From: Phaeodactylibacter sp.
GTDB lineage: Bacteria; Bacteroidota; Bacteroidia; Chitinophagales; Saprospiraceae
Length of the DNA: 64,000 bases
Assembly: GCF_022763345.1 (NCBI RefSeq)
Contig: NZ_JALEGS010000049.1
Location: forward strand, 62,001-126,000
Reading direction: 5' to 3'
The notes beneath the pieces are model-generated. The model saw nothing but the letters and a program-made list of their open reading frames with translations, did not search any database and was not told where the DNA came from. Both the position numbers and the translations under genes were made by a program. Positions within the stretch are counted from its first letter, which is position 1, and every line of letters starts with the position of its first letter. This document shows positions 25,969-35,099 of the stretch, piece by piece.

Positions 25969-27408
25969 ATGAAGTTTTCCTTCCTTTTGTTGTGTGCCGG
26001 TTTTCTGGCTTCGTGCGCCACCAACCCGGTGACGGGCAAAAAGGAATTCATGTTGCTCAGCAAAGAGCAGGAGGTGCAAATGGGTATTAGTTACGACCCT
26101 CAGGTCGTTGCCTCCTATGGATTGTACGAAGATGATAAAATCCAACAGTTTATTACGACTCAGGGCCGGTTAATGGCCCGGATTTCTCACCGGCCGGACC
26201 TGCCCTATGAGTTCAAGGTGCTGGACTCGCCCGTGGTAAACGCCTTTGCGGTACCCGGAGGGTTCGTCTACTTCACCCGGGGGATTATGGCTCACTTCAA
26301 CAACGAGGCTGAGTTTGCAGGGGTGCTTGGGCACGAAATCGGCCACGTGACCGCCCGGCATTCGGCCCGGCAGTACAGCCGTCAGATGCTTGGGCAGGTA
26401 GGGCTGATTGCCGGCATCATCGTCTCTCCTAAGTTTGCGGAGTTTGCAGATGTGGCGAGCCAGGGTTTGGGGCTGCTGTTTCTGAAATATGGCCGGGATG
26501 CGGAGACCGAGTCCGACCGGCTGGGGGTGGAATACTCCACTAAAATTGGTTATGATGCCAGAGAAATGGCCGACTTTTTCCAAACGCTGAAGCGCCTGAC
26601 CGATCAGAGCGGAGGGCGGCTGCCAACGTTCATGTCTACGCACCCTGATCCGGCTAACCGGTACGAAAATACCAAAGCACTGGCTCAAAAGTGGCAGCAG
26701 CGCTCCAATGGCCGGAATTTAAAGGTAGGCCGCGATTCTTACCTGAATATGATTGATGGATTGCTTTACGGCGAAGACCCCCGGCAGGGCTATGTGGAAC
26801 GCAATACCTTTTATCACCCTGACCTCAAGTTCCAGTATCCAATCCCCAATGGCTGGCGGACGGTCAATACGCCCAGTCAGGTACAAATGGCGCCTGAAGA
26901 TGGTAATGCTCTGATGGTCCTTTCACTGTCTCCTAAGAATAACCTGACTCAGGCAGAACAGGCCTACATGGAAACCCATCAGTTTGAGGTGACGAGCCGG
27001 AATAACCGGCAGGTCAATGGCCTGAATGCACGTGTGGTACAGGGGCGTCAGGTGGATGAGCAGAATCAGCAGGTCATCAATATTCTGCTTTACTTTATGG
27101 AGTACGAAGGGCGGGTATACCAGCTACTGGGCATGGCGTATCAGCAGCAGTATGGCAACTACGAAAGCAGTTTCCTGCGCACGATGAATGGCTTCGACCG
27201 CTTGACGGATGCCTCCAAGATCAATGTACAGCCAGAACGCATCAAAATTGTAAAAGCGCCGCGCACCACCAACCTGCGTAGCCTGCTGACCAGCAACGGG
27301 ATCCCGAATGATCGTCTGGAAGAGTTTGCTATCTTGAATGGGATGGAGCTCAATACGCAGGTAGAGAGCGGAACCCTTTTCAAGGTAGTGGATAAGGCAA
27401 GGAATTAA
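25969..27408 (+). CDS. M48-family metallopeptidase lipoprotein (BepA/Oma-like)
   Basis: The 479-residue protein starts with a lipoprotein signal (CAGFLASC, Cys acylated). Its peptidase domain holds the HExxH zinc motif in LGHEIGHVTARHSARQ (about residue 126) and the third ligand Glu in DAETESDRLGVEY. The middle has a second domain of about 150 residues (FYHPDLKFQYPIPNGWRTV), and the end resembles a LysM-like module (LRSLLTSNGIPNDRLEEFAI). The likeness is to envelope proteases that clear misassembled outer-membrane proteins. I chose the ATG at 25969 for its clean lipobox. The DUF6438 gene follows 15 bases later. Confidence 0.92.
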   Translation: MKFSFLLLCAGFLASCATNPVTGKKEFMLLSKEQEVQMGISYDPQVVASYGLYEDDKIQQFITTQGRLMARISHRPDLPYEFKVLDSPVVNAFAVPGGFVYFTRGIMAHFNNEAEFAGVLGHEIGHVTARHSARQYSRQMLGQVGLIAGIIVSPKFAEFADVASQGLGLLFLKYGRDAETESDRLGVEYSTKIGYDAREMADFFQTLKRLTDQSGGRLPTFMSTHPDPANRYENTKALAQKWQQRSNGRNLKVGRDSYLNMIDGLLYGEDPRQGYVERNTFYHPDLKFQYPIPNGWRTVNTPSQVQMAPEDGNALMVLSLSPKNNLTQAEQAYMETHQFEVTSRNNRQVNGLNARVVQGRQVDEQNQQVINILLYFMEYEGRVYQLLGMAYQQQYGNYESSFLRTMNGFDRLTDASKINVQPERIKIVKAPRTTNLRSLLTSNGIPNDRLEEFAILNGMELNTQVESGTLFKVVDKARN

Positions 27409-27423
27409 TATCTTGCGGCAAAA

Positions 27424-27918
27424 ATGAAATCTATGAAAAGTCCAATCCGACTAACTTTAATGCTGGCAAGTGCCTTTCTGTTGTTTACGGCACAGAAGTG
27501 CGGCAGCGGTAAATATGAGTACGAGCCCACCACCTCTATCGAAATTGCGAAAACAGGCTGCTTTGGCCAGTGCCCTACCTATGTTTTCTCGCTTAAAGGC
27601 GATGGTTCGGCTACTTTCAATGGGCGCCGCTTCGTAGAGCCGGAAGGGGAGCACCACCGGACTTATTCGGCAGATACCACCAACATGGTTTTTTCCCGCC
27701 TGATTGAGGCCGATCTGTATCAGTACGAGCGGGAGTATACCGATAACGTGACGGATTTGCCGACCACATACCTCACCTTTGAGCATGAGGGCAAACAGAA
27801 GAAAATCAAACTCTACTATGGTTACCCGGAAGAGCTGGGCACCATCGTGGAGCAGCTACAGGAAGTTGCCCTCACGAAAGGCTGGATGGAGGGAAAAGCT
27901 CCGGAAGCGGAGCAATAA
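27424..27918 (+). CDS. DUF6438-domain exported protein
   Basis: The 164-residue protein has an N-terminal hydrophobic stretch (LMLASAFLLFTAQKCGSG); the Cys might be acylated, but the lipobox is not canonical. The mature part carries the DUF6438 hallmarks KTGCFGQCPTYVFSLKGDG (two Cys in a GC-x-x-x-C-P context) and LPTTYLTFEHEG, and ends with a helix. No function is known. It is 15 bases after the M48 peptidase gene and probably shares its transcript, which ends at the hairpin at 27940. Confidence 0.8.
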   Translation: MKSMKSPIRLTLMLASAFLLFTAQKCGSGKYEYEPTTSIEIAKTGCFGQCPTYVFSLKGDGSATFNGRRFVEPEGEHHRTYSADTTNMVFSRLIEADLYQYEREYTDNVTDLPTTYLTFEHEGKQKKIKLYYGYPEELGTIVEQLQEVALTKGWMEGKAPEAEQ

Positions 27919-27939
27919 GCAAAGTTATGTAACAATGAT

Positions 27940-27975
27940 AACAGCCCTCAGTGCTCCGGTGCGCTGAGGGCTGTT
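27940..27975. terminator. Bidirectional terminator between the DUF6438 gene and kmo
   Basis: A perfect 12-bp inverted repeat (AACAGCCCTCAG / CTGAGGGCTGTT) with a 12-base loop sits between two convergent genes and can serve both strands. The sequence after the stem is only mildly T-rich (GCTGTGTT). Confidence 0.75.
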
Positions 27976-27981
27976 GCTGTG

Positions 27982-29352
27982 TTAGCTAGTTGCCAGCACC
28001 GGGCGTCCCTGCATCCATTTTCTGAAAATGCGGTCAACTTCGGGATTGTCTTTCCAGTTTTGCTCAATGCCATCCAGCACCAGTATTTCCTCAAAAAGGG
28101 CGTCCTGCGCATGCCCTTCCTCCAGTGCTTCGCTATAGGGGATATGGCTAAAGGTCACCTGTGAGTAAAGCGGCAGGAACTCCGGGTAAATCTTGTTAAA
28201 ATGAGCAGCGATTTCCTTACGCAACAGGAATTTGGGGTCTGCCACTTTATCCCGCATTTCTATAAAATTGCGCAGGGCAAGGTCGGCAATAGCGTTGGCA
28301 TCTTTGATACGCGAATGATTGAAGGCTTCGATGATCTCCGTCCAGTTGCCATCGTGAGCGTCAATGAGCTCATCGAGTAAGGTACAGTCTTCAAAACCAG
28401 AATTCATGCCCTGGCCGTAGAAAGGAACGATAGCGTGGGAAGCATCGCCCATGATCAGGACTTTATCCTCGTAGCGCCAGGGGCTGCAGCGAATGGTGAC
28501 CAGGGAAGCCGTTGGATTCTCGCGAAATTCTTCCAGCAGGTTGGGGATAAGCGGGATGGCATCTGCAAAGTAAGTTTGGAAGAAGGCCATGATCTCCTCA
28601 TCCGTATTCAACTGATCGAAAGCCGGGGTTTGCCCCTCATAGGCCAGGAACAGCGTGCCGGTGAAGCTGCCATCAACATTAGGCAAAGCGATCATCATGA
28701 ACTGGCCACGGGGCCAAATATGGAGTGCATTGGGGTCAAGTGCGTGCCTGCCATCCGTTGTAGGAGGTATGTGCAGTTCCTTATAGCCATAGTCCAGGAA
28801 GGACTGACTGTAATTGAAACGGGGGAGGGCTTTCATAAGGCTTCGCCGCACTGCTGAGAATGCACCGTCAGTGCCGAATATCCGGTCCGCATTTACCGTC
28901 AGGTGCTCGCCGGTATCCCGGTGCTCAAAGTGCGCTTTGGCTTCCTCAGCCACTACGCCAAGGCACTTATATCCAAAGTGAAATTTCAGGTTGTCGTACT
29001 GATCGGCGATATCGATCAGCTCAATATTGAGCCCGCCCCGGGAGACGGAATAAATAGCCTGGTCTTGTTCGCCATAGGGCTGAAAGGTAAGCTGCCCGGC
29101 GGTATCATGCATCTTTCTGCCCCGCATCGGGATGGCCTGTTGCCGGATCGCATCTTTAATGCCGGCCCGTTCCATAGCTTTCCACCCCCTGTCGCTCATA
29201 GCCAGGTTGATGGACCGCCCACCTTTGAAGCCAGCCTTCCGGGGGTCATCGCGGAGTTCAAATACATCTACCTGGTATCCGCGTTTGGCAAGCAGTACGG
29301 CCCAAAGCGAGCCCACGAGCCCGGCGCCAACAATGAGGATGCGATCTTTCAT
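27982..29352 (-). CDS. kmo: Kynurenine 3-monooxygenase
   Basis: This FAD enzyme hydroxylates L-kynurenine with NADPH and oxygen, a step of tryptophan breakdown and of NAD synthesis from tryptophan. The 456-residue protein has the Rossmann start ILIVGAGLVGSLWAVLLAKR, the kynurenine-specific KGGRSINLAMSDRG stretch, the FAD motif GDASHAIVPFYGQGMNSGFE, and a helical C-terminal region. The start at 29352 gives MKDRILIVGAG; longer in-frame versions are not conserved-looking. A PAP2-like membrane gene lies 19 bases upstream. No other kynurenine-pathway gene is in the window. Confidence 0.95.
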   Translation of the reverse strand: MKDRILIVGAGLVGSLWAVLLAKRGYQVDVFELRDDPRKAGFKGGRSINLAMSDRGWKAMERAGIKDAIRQQAIPMRGRKMHDTAGQLTFQPYGEQDQAIYSVSRGGLNIELIDIADQYDNLKFHFGYKCLGVVAEEAKAHFEHRDTGEHLTVNADRIFGTDGAFSAVRRSLMKALPRFNYSQSFLDYGYKELHIPPTTDGRHALDPNALHIWPRGQFMMIALPNVDGSFTGTLFLAYEGQTPAFDQLNTDEEIMAFFQTYFADAIPLIPNLLEEFRENPTASLVTIRCSPWRYEDKVLIMGDASHAIVPFYGQGMNSGFEDCTLLDELIDAHDGNWTEIIEAFNHSRIKDANAIADLALRNFIEMRDKVADPKFLLRKEIAAHFNKIYPEFLPLYSQVTFSHIPYSEALEEGHAQDALFEEILVLDGIEQNWKDNPEVDRIFRKWMQGRPVLATS

Positions 29353-29371
29353 AAAGGGTTGGTTTTGAGTC

Positions 29372-30040
29372 CTAAAACATAAAGCGCAGCGCGATAAATT
29401 GCGATACGAATCCGACGAGGTAACCACCGTAGAGGTCCGTTGGTTCATGGGCCTGCAGAATGAGGCGGCAGGTGCCAACGAGCCCGGCCAGGAGCACTGT
29501 AAGCATCAGCACCCAGTACATGCTGACTTCATAGACGCCGATTGCGCCAAGATTGATGAGGAAGGTGTCGTGGCTAAAGAGCAGCAGCGTAATCACCACC
29601 ATGCCCAACAGGCCGCCCATGCCCACAGCGTGCGCACTGATTTTGGAAAAGATATTGATGAAAAAAGCAATAAACAGGCCAATCGCTGCCCCCAGCAGAA
29701 AAGCGGAAAAAGCATTAGGCACCTGTGCATTGCCCAGGAAGTTGCGGAACATCCAAATGTAAAACATGCCCGTGATGACGTAGGGGCCGATGCGCTCCTG
29801 CTTCGTCTTCATCTCCAGGGAACTCACCAGCCCGGTAAAGCGCAGCATGGCTACAGCAAACCCGGGAATGAAAAAGGTAGACAGGAACACCTGCAGAATG
29901 AGCAGCTTGCTGAATTTGTCGCCAATGCTGTATACCCCAAAGAGGTAGGGATTAATCAGCAAAAGGAGAACCAGCATGTAGGTCACAATCAATAGGGGGT
30001 GAAAAAGTACGGAGATGACCTGAGCCAGTGGTTTCAGCAT
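29372..30040 (-). CDS. Six-helix membrane protein with PAP2-like end
   Basis: The 222-residue protein has about six hydrophobic helices. Two places recall PAP2 phosphatases: the SKISAHAVGMGGLLGMV helix start and AHEPTDLYGGYLVGFV near the C-terminus, where PAP2 enzymes have SR-x5-H-x3-D with a following Gly. The first basic motif (KxxxxxxRP) is not clear, though KTKQERIGPYVITG may hold it. It may be a diverged lipid phosphate phosphatase or an inactive relative. It lies 19 bases upstream of kmo on the same strand. Confidence 0.72.
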   Translation of the reverse strand: MLKPLAQVISVLFHPLLIVTYMLVLLLLINPYLFGVYSIGDKFSKLLILQVFLSTFFIPGFAVAMLRFTGLVSSLEMKTKQERIGPYVITGMFYIWMFRNFLGNAQVPNAFSAFLLGAAIGLFIAFFINIFSKISAHAVGMGGLLGMVVITLLLFSHDTFLINLGAIGVYEVSMYWVLMLTVLLAGLVGTCRLILQAHEPTDLYGGYLVGFVSQFIALRFMF

Positions 30041-30184
30041 GTAATGACGATTTGGTTGCGCCTAAAGATACAAATTCTGATAGAGTAAAGTTGACCGCTA
30101 TTGGCAGTAAAGAATGCGCAAATATTTAGTCATCCATTCCGTTTTCAACAACGGTCTGCTTAACTTTCCGTCAAGATCAGGGCT

Positions 30185-31537
30185 ATGCAGGAGATATTTG
30201 ATCAAATAATACTGGAGTACAACGGATGGGCACTGCGCCTGGGGCAGTTGGTGCTGGGCACGAGTATTCTGGTTATGCTTGTTTTTCTGTACTGGCTGGT
30301 CGCCCGTCGGCTTTTTCCTAAAATTGCAGCCCACCTTGAACTGCCACAGGAGGAGCGCCGTAAAGCCCGCCGGATTTTAGGCACCTTACTGGTCCTGATG
30401 GCAGCCGTCGCGTTAATTGCGGTACTGCAACTTGACCGGCAGCTGGTGGAGACTACCAATGAGAATGCACCCAACCTGTTCATCTCCACTTTCGTTCAGG
30501 CCATGCTGATCTGGCAGTTTGCCCGCCTGCTGGACTTCGTCATTTCGCGCCTGCTTGTTACCAATTATTATCGCAACCGGAGGGAAGACCCTGTGGAGTT
30601 GGACCGCTATCAAACGGATTCCAAAAACAAGACGAATCGTACGGTACAATATGCCGTATACATCCTGGCGCTGCTCTTTATTGTACAGGCTTTTGAAATA
30701 GACTGGGTGTTTTACACCTATAAGCCTGCTGGTGCCGAGGACGGGCAGACGCGGAGTTTCTCGGTCTCCAACCTGCTGAATGCGGCTTTCATTATTGTGC
30801 TGGCCCGGTTGTTCAGTTGGATGATCATTCAGCTTATCCTCAGTCAGTACTACCGGAGCAAGCAGATTAATGTGGGCTCGCAGTATGCCTTCAATCAGCT
30901 ATTGCAATACTTCGTTTATATCATTGCCGGGCTGATGGCGCTGGAGGCCCTTGGCTTTACGCTTACCCTGATTTGGGGTGGGGCAGCGGCGCTACTGGTG
31001 GGCGTTGGGCTTGGCCTTCAGGAAACGTTCAAGGATTTGTTCTCTGGTGTGATCCTGTTGTTCGAGCGCCGGGCAGAGGTCGGTGATGTGGTGGAAGTAG
31101 ACGGCCTTATTGGTACGGTAAAACGGATTGGCGTGCGGACTTCGCTGGTGGAGACCCGCGATAATATCGTTGTGATTGTCCCTAACTCCCGCCTGATCGT
31201 TCAGCATTTTGTCAACTGGAGCCACAATGACAACAAGGCCCGCTTTTACATCAAGGTGGGTGTGGCCTACGGGTCAGACACGGAGCTGGTTAAGCAGTTG
31301 CTGCTGGATATCGCGCGGAGCAATGCGGAAGTCATTCGCCATCCGGCACCTTTTGTGCGTTTTGTGGATTTTGGAGACTCTTCTCTTGACTTTGAGCTCC
31401 ACTTCTGGTCACACGAGTTCATCCGAATTGAGGATGTCAAGAGTGATATGCGGTTCAAGATTGACCAGGCTTTCCGGGAAAATGGCGTCACCATTCCGTT
31501 CCCGCAACGCGATGTCTGGATGAAGGGAGGGGGTTAG
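30185..31537 (+). CDS. Mechanosensitive channel of the MscS family, larger type
   Basis: The 450-residue protein has about five membrane segments. The last is the pore helix LTLIWGGAAALLVGVGLGLQETFKDLFSG, followed by the beta domain (AEVGDVVEVDGLIGTVKRIGVRTSLVETRDNIVVIVPNS) and the alpha/beta end. It is larger than the E. coli MscS (286 residues) because of additional N-terminal helices. A near-match to a -7 box (TAACTTTC) lies at 30161. Its TAG stop shares TTAG (31534-31537) with the stop of the convergent glycosyltransferase gene. Confidence 0.92.
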   Translation: MQEIFDQIILEYNGWALRLGQLVLGTSILVMLVFLYWLVARRLFPKIAAHLELPQEERRKARRILGTLLVLMAAVALIAVLQLDRQLVETTNENAPNLFISTFVQAMLIWQFARLLDFVISRLLVTNYYRNRREDPVELDRYQTDSKNKTNRTVQYAVYILALLFIVQAFEIDWVFYTYKPAGAEDGQTRSFSVSNLLNAAFIIVLARLFSWMIIQLILSQYYRSKQINVGSQYAFNQLLQYFVYIIAGLMALEALGFTLTLIWGGAAALLVGVGLGLQETFKDLFSGVILLFERRAEVGDVVEVDGLIGTVKRIGVRTSLVETRDNIVVIVPNSRLIVQHFVNWSHNDNKARFYIKVGVAYGSDTELVKQLLLDIARSNAEVIRHPAPFVRFVDFGDSSLDFELHFWSHEFIRIEDVKSDMRFKIDQAFRENGVTIPFPQRDVWMKGGG

Positions 31538-32691
31538 GTAATTTGTTCCGGCGTCAGGTATTCTTCTCCGATCAGCTCTTCGTAAAGGTCGATCATTTTT
31601 TCGGAAAGGGGCTCGCCCAGGAATTGCTGGGCATGTTCGAAGCCGTCATGAATGAGCCGGGCCTGGTACTCGGCATCGGTCAGCGTTTTCCGTATCCCTT
31701 CGGCAATGGCTTCTGGCTGTGTGGGGTCGACAAGGTGCGCACCGGGGCCGCCCGCTTCGGGCAGAGAGGAGGTACTGGAGGTCAAAACTGGTACTTTGCT
31801 GAACAGCGCTTCCAAAATGGGTATACCAAACCCTTCATAGAGCGATGGGTAAACAAACAGGGAGGCATTCTGATAGATAGCCGGGAGATCATTAAAGCGG
31901 ACGTCCACAAAATGGATGCGGTCGCTGAGCTGAAGCTGTCTCGCCAATCGTAAAATTTGCTGCTTATGCTTGTGTCCTCTGCCCACAACCACCAAGGGCA
32001 GTTGCTCAGATTTGGGGAGGATGGATAAGGCTTTTACTACCCCGGACAGGTTCTTTCGGGGTATGATGGCACCCACCGATAAAATATATTCTTTAGGTAA
32101 CTGGTATCGCTGCCTTACGGCTTCCAGGGTTTTGTTTGACCGTTCCTGCATGTAGCGCTCGTGGCAGGACTGGTAAATAACCGATACCTTCTCCGGTGGC
32201 ACCTCATAAAAGTGCAGCAGGTCCTGCCGGGTATTTTCGCTAATGGCTACGATGTGGTCTGCCTCCCGGCAAGCGTACTTAAGTCTGAAGTCAAGCGCCA
32301 GCCGCCGGGAGAAAGAAAACTGCTTAGGGAATCGTTTGAAAATCAGGTCATGCACCGTGACCACACTTTTAATTCCCGTTTTGGATAAGCCAAAGGGCAG
32401 AGATTGATTAAGACCGTGAAAGAGCTGTATGCGTTGCCGGTTCAGGTCACGTTTGATGCCAAAATTTTGCCATAGCAGCGGGAAGCCTTTTCGGCGGGGC
32501 ATGTGGGTATTGTACAAGGCGCTGTTGAGGAAGAACTGGGTCTCTTCGTTCCGGGTCAGGCGCGGCGTATACAGGAAATAGGCATTGTCCGGATAGTACT
32601 CCGCGAGATTGGAGAGGAGCGTACGGCTGTAGTTGCCGGGCCCGGTAAAATTATTGTACAACTGCCTTGCGTCATATCCGATGCGTAGCAT
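31534..32691 (-). CDS. Family-4 (GT-B fold) glycosyltransferase
   Basis: The 385-residue protein has the two-domain GT-B layout. The N-domain starts RIGYDARQLYNNFTGPGNYS, which suits an NDP-sugar retaining enzyme. The C-domain shows YILSVGAIIPRKNLSGVVKA, the conserved VVVGRGHK, and the donor site FVYPSLYEGFGIPILEAL with its E-x7-E motif. Similar enzymes add mannose or other hexoses to surface polysaccharides. The sugar cannot be told. There is no neighbouring polysaccharide cluster; it is monocistronic. Confidence 0.9.
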   Translation of the reverse strand: MLRIGYDARQLYNNFTGPGNYSRTLLSNLAEYYPDNAYFLYTPRLTRNEETQFFLNSALYNTHMPRRKGFPLLWQNFGIKRDLNRQRIQLFHGLNQSLPFGLSKTGIKSVVTVHDLIFKRFPKQFSFSRRLALDFRLKYACREADHIVAISENTRQDLLHFYEVPPEKVSVIYQSCHERYMQERSNKTLEAVRQRYQLPKEYILSVGAIIPRKNLSGVVKALSILPKSEQLPLVVVGRGHKHKQQILRLARQLQLSDRIHFVDVRFNDLPAIYQNASLFVYPSLYEGFGIPILEALFSKVPVLTSSTSSLPEAGGPGAHLVDPTQPEAIAEGIRKTLTDAEYQARLIHDGFEHAQQFLGEPLSEKMIDLYEELIGEEYLTPEQIT

Positions 32692-32875
32692 AGGCGGTCA
32701 GGCTTTTGTAATCAGAGACCTGAGCAGTAGGTTAAACCAATGCATGGAGCAACAAGAGGGAGGGTGGTCAGATTGCATGGAAAAAAGATTGGTTGAAAAA
32801 GGCATTCAGACATCTCCTGAACAGTGAAACTTCAACGACTTTTTGTTGTTGAAGTTTCTGATGAGTATGGGGATG

Positions 32876-33202
32876 CTATACAGCAAAGCTTTCTCCGCAG
32901 GCGCAGGTGCGGGAGGCATTCGGGTTGTTGAATACAAAGCCCTCCCCATTGAGCCCGCCGGAAAACTCCAGCGTGGTGTTACAAAGGTAAATGAAGCTGC
33001 GCAGGTCGGTGACGACTTTCTCGCCGTTGTCTTCAAAGACCTGATCATCGGCTTTAGCCTCATTGGAAAACTCCAGTTGATAGGTCAGCCCGGAACAGCC
33101 CCCGCTCGTGACCCATACCCGGACAAAGTAATCGGCTCCGTAATTCTTGGCTTTACGAATCTCTGCAATCTGGCTTTTTGCGCTTTCTGCAACTTTTATC
33201 AT
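32876..33202 (-). CDS. A-type iron-sulfur carrier (IscA/ErpA/SufA family)
   Basis: The 108-residue protein matches the HesB/IscA family. It has the first ligand Cys in VTSGGCSGLTYQLEF and the terminal pair in SRTCACGESFAV, which together hold the cluster. The fold segments IKVAESAKSQIAEIRK and FSGGLNGEGFVFNNPNA are typical. Such proteins deliver Fe-S clusters to other enzymes; which paralogue this is cannot be told. I chose the ATG at 33202, which gives the family-standard start. A full promoter lies about 50 bases upstream. Confidence 0.92.
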   Translation of the reverse strand: MIKVAESAKSQIAEIRKAKNYGADYFVRVWVTSGGCSGLTYQLEFSNEAKADDQVFEDNGEKVVTDLRSFIYLCNTTLEFSGGLNGEGFVFNNPNASRTCACGESFAV

Positions 33203-33252
33203 GGCGGACCAATATTTATCATTTAGACACACCGGCTATTCCACCGGAAGAT

Positions 33253-33283
33253 CAAAGTTAGTAACATTAGCAGAGCCAGTCAA
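33253..33283 (-). promoter_or_regulatory. Complete promoter before the IscA-type gene
   Basis: On the minus strand TTG (33283-33281), exactly 20 bases, then TAACTTTG (33260-33253). This is a full match to the Bacteroidota -33/-7 promoter and identical in spacing to the one at 17915. Confidence 0.68.
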
Positions 33284-33404
33284 GTTCACACCTTTGCAGC
33301 AGCGCACTTTTCCATAAGATGGGGCAGAAAAATCAGGCCCATGCTCCGGATTATTTTTTAATCCCTTCCCGGTGCCGTAACTTTAGGCGTTCAACCCTGA
33401 GCCT

Positions 33405-34040
33405 ATGTTTTTAGAACCGCATTTTAAGGGACAGCGCAGCGGATGGATAGAAATCATCTGCGGGTCCATGTTTTCCGGTAAGACCGAGGAGTTGATCCGC
33501 CGCCTGAAGCGCGCCAAAATTGCCAATCAGCGGGTGGAAATCTTCAAGCCCAAGGTAGATACGCGCTACGATGAGGCCAAAGTGGTGTCCCACGATGCCA
33601 ACTACATCCTCTCCACGCCCATCGAGCACTCCCGCCGCCTGCTGGAGCTGACCGAGGGCGTCAATGTCATCGGGGTAGACGAGGCGCAGTTCTTTGATGA
33701 AGACCTGCCGGAGGTCTGTCAGATGCTGGCCTTGCGCGGGCTGCGGGTCATTGTGGCGGGGTTGGATATGGACTTCCGGGGCAAGCCCTTCGGCCCCATG
33801 CCCAATCTGCTGGCCGTGGCGGAGTACATCACCAAAGTGCACGCCATTTGTCAGCACTGCGGGAACCTGGCCACCCATTCTTACCGCCTTTCGGCAGATG
33901 ACCACACCGTCGTGCTGGGCGAAAAGGACACCTATGAGGCCCGCTGCCGCACCTGCTACCACATGGGCAATATCCTGGATCTGAAGACGGAGAAGCCAGC
34001 CAACGAAGCGCAGCAGCAGGGAAAGGTGCGGCGGATGTAG
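33405..34040 (+). CDS. tdk: Thymidine kinase
   Basis: Tdk phosphorylates thymidine in nucleotide salvage. The 211-residue protein is a type II enzyme with the P-loop [16 protein letters not shown] (near residue 19), the catalytic Glu region [14 protein letters not shown], the lasso-loop region [15 protein letters not shown], and a zinc site made of two CxxC pairs (CQHC and CRTC). The C-terminal tail is charged and not conserved. It is monocistronic. A near-match promoter box TAACTTTA lies at 33378. Confidence 0.95.
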   Translation: MFLEPHFKGQRSGWIEIICGSMFSGKTEELIRRLKRAKIANQRVEIFKPKVDTRYDEAKVVSHDANYILSTPIEHSRRLLELTEGVNVIGVDEAQFFDEDLPEVCQMLALRGLRVIVAGLDMDFRGKPFGPMPNLLAVAEYITKVHAICQHCGNLATHSYRLSADDHTVVLGEKDTYEARCRTCYHMGNILDLKTEKPANEAQQQGKVRRM

Positions 34041-34101
34041 GGTTTTGAAAAAAAATAAAAGCTTCGATGATGCCTGGCACTTAGCACGGGAGGCACCCAG
34101 C

Positions 34102-34791
34102 TCACAACGACAAAGGCAAAAAGAGTTGCAAATCGAAATAATCCACAAATAAGGAATCTGCTTTGCCATTGGAATAAACGAATCCGGAGTACTGAAAATT
34201 TAATTCGCAAACCTTTTCTCCGTAAACCCTGCAATCAATGTTCTCAGGGATGCGAAGGATTGATTCCGAATCAGAATCGGCATCAGTGTTTGTAGTACGC
34301 TCTGTATAGAAAAAGCTATTGGAGTAACTTACATCCTCATCCCTTATCGAAAATTGCAAATGATATTTCCGCGAGGAGTTGCCTTGAATGATATCAGTGA
34401 CAGCATTGTAAAGCGAAAGGTCTGTCTCTTCAAATCGATTCCAGTACACGTAGAACGCATAGCTGAGCACTTTCGGTTGGTTAACGATATTAAGCGGGCT
34501 TAATAGCACCTCGTAAACTACTGTGGAGTCACCGTAAAGCTTGTAAGTTGAAATACTCCTTGTGCTGACATCGGTACAAAAGTCATATCCTATATCTTCA
34601 TCGCTGTAGGTTGATAAAGCCCCTTCCAGACTTAAAGAATAATTGGAGCTCAGCCATGTTGTATCAGGAAGCGCTTCACCTTCAGCATCGTCAATGCCTT
34701 GATCTTTTATGCAACTTGCTAATAGAAGAAGCATCAGGCATAAGCCAGAAAATGTAAACTTCTCCTTATTGTATAGCAAGCAAAGAGTCAT
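34102..34791 (-). CDS. Hypothetical lipoprotein
   Basis: The 229-residue protein has a long N-terminal region with a hydrophobic segment and an LLLASC lipobox, so it should be lipid-anchored. The mature part is acidic, rich in Ser and Tyr and strand-forming. I do not recognise a family. Nearby genes give no hint: tdk converges from one side and a 308-base AT-rich spacer lies on the other. Codon use looks more AT-rich than that of its neighbours, which could mean recent acquisition. Confidence 0.68.
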   Translation of the reverse strand: MTLCLLYNKEKFTFSGLCLMLLLLASCIKDQGIDDAEGEALPDTTWLSSNYSLSLEGALSTYSDEDIGYDFCTDVSTRSISTYKLYGDSTVVYEVLLSPLNIVNQPKVLSYAFYVYWNRFEETDLSLYNAVTDIIQGNSSRKYHLQFSIRDEDVSYSNSFFYTERTTNTDADSDSESILRIPENIDCRVYGEKVCELNFQYSGFVYSNGKADSLFVDYFDLQLFLPLSL

Positions 34792-35099
34792 AACTTATGA
34801 ATGATTCAATCGACTTCCGTTTAAAGTACTAATAAATCGGGAATACTATGCATGAGACGATCCATATTGGCTCTAAAATAGTGAATAGTTAGCATTTTGC
34901 TTCGCAACCTGCTTTATTTATAGTTTTCACCAGTGTTAATTAAAATTCCGCAAGTGCTACGGGGCTAAAAAGACTGCGTCTAACAAGTATACCATAGTAT
35001 TTATCTTATCCCATTCATCCAAAAATCCCAATCCCTAACCGAATTTCTTGCGTCCCCCGCAGAAATGGGCTTATCTTCCCTGCCACAACCTATTGAACC
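34792..35099. other. Intergenic spacer, AT-rich
   Basis: This 308-base stretch lies between the lipoprotein gene and the ABC transporter. It is clearly AT-rich for its first 200 bases, as is the neighbouring lipoprotein gene. I see no tRNA, hairpin or convincing promoter box in it. Confidence 0.5.
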
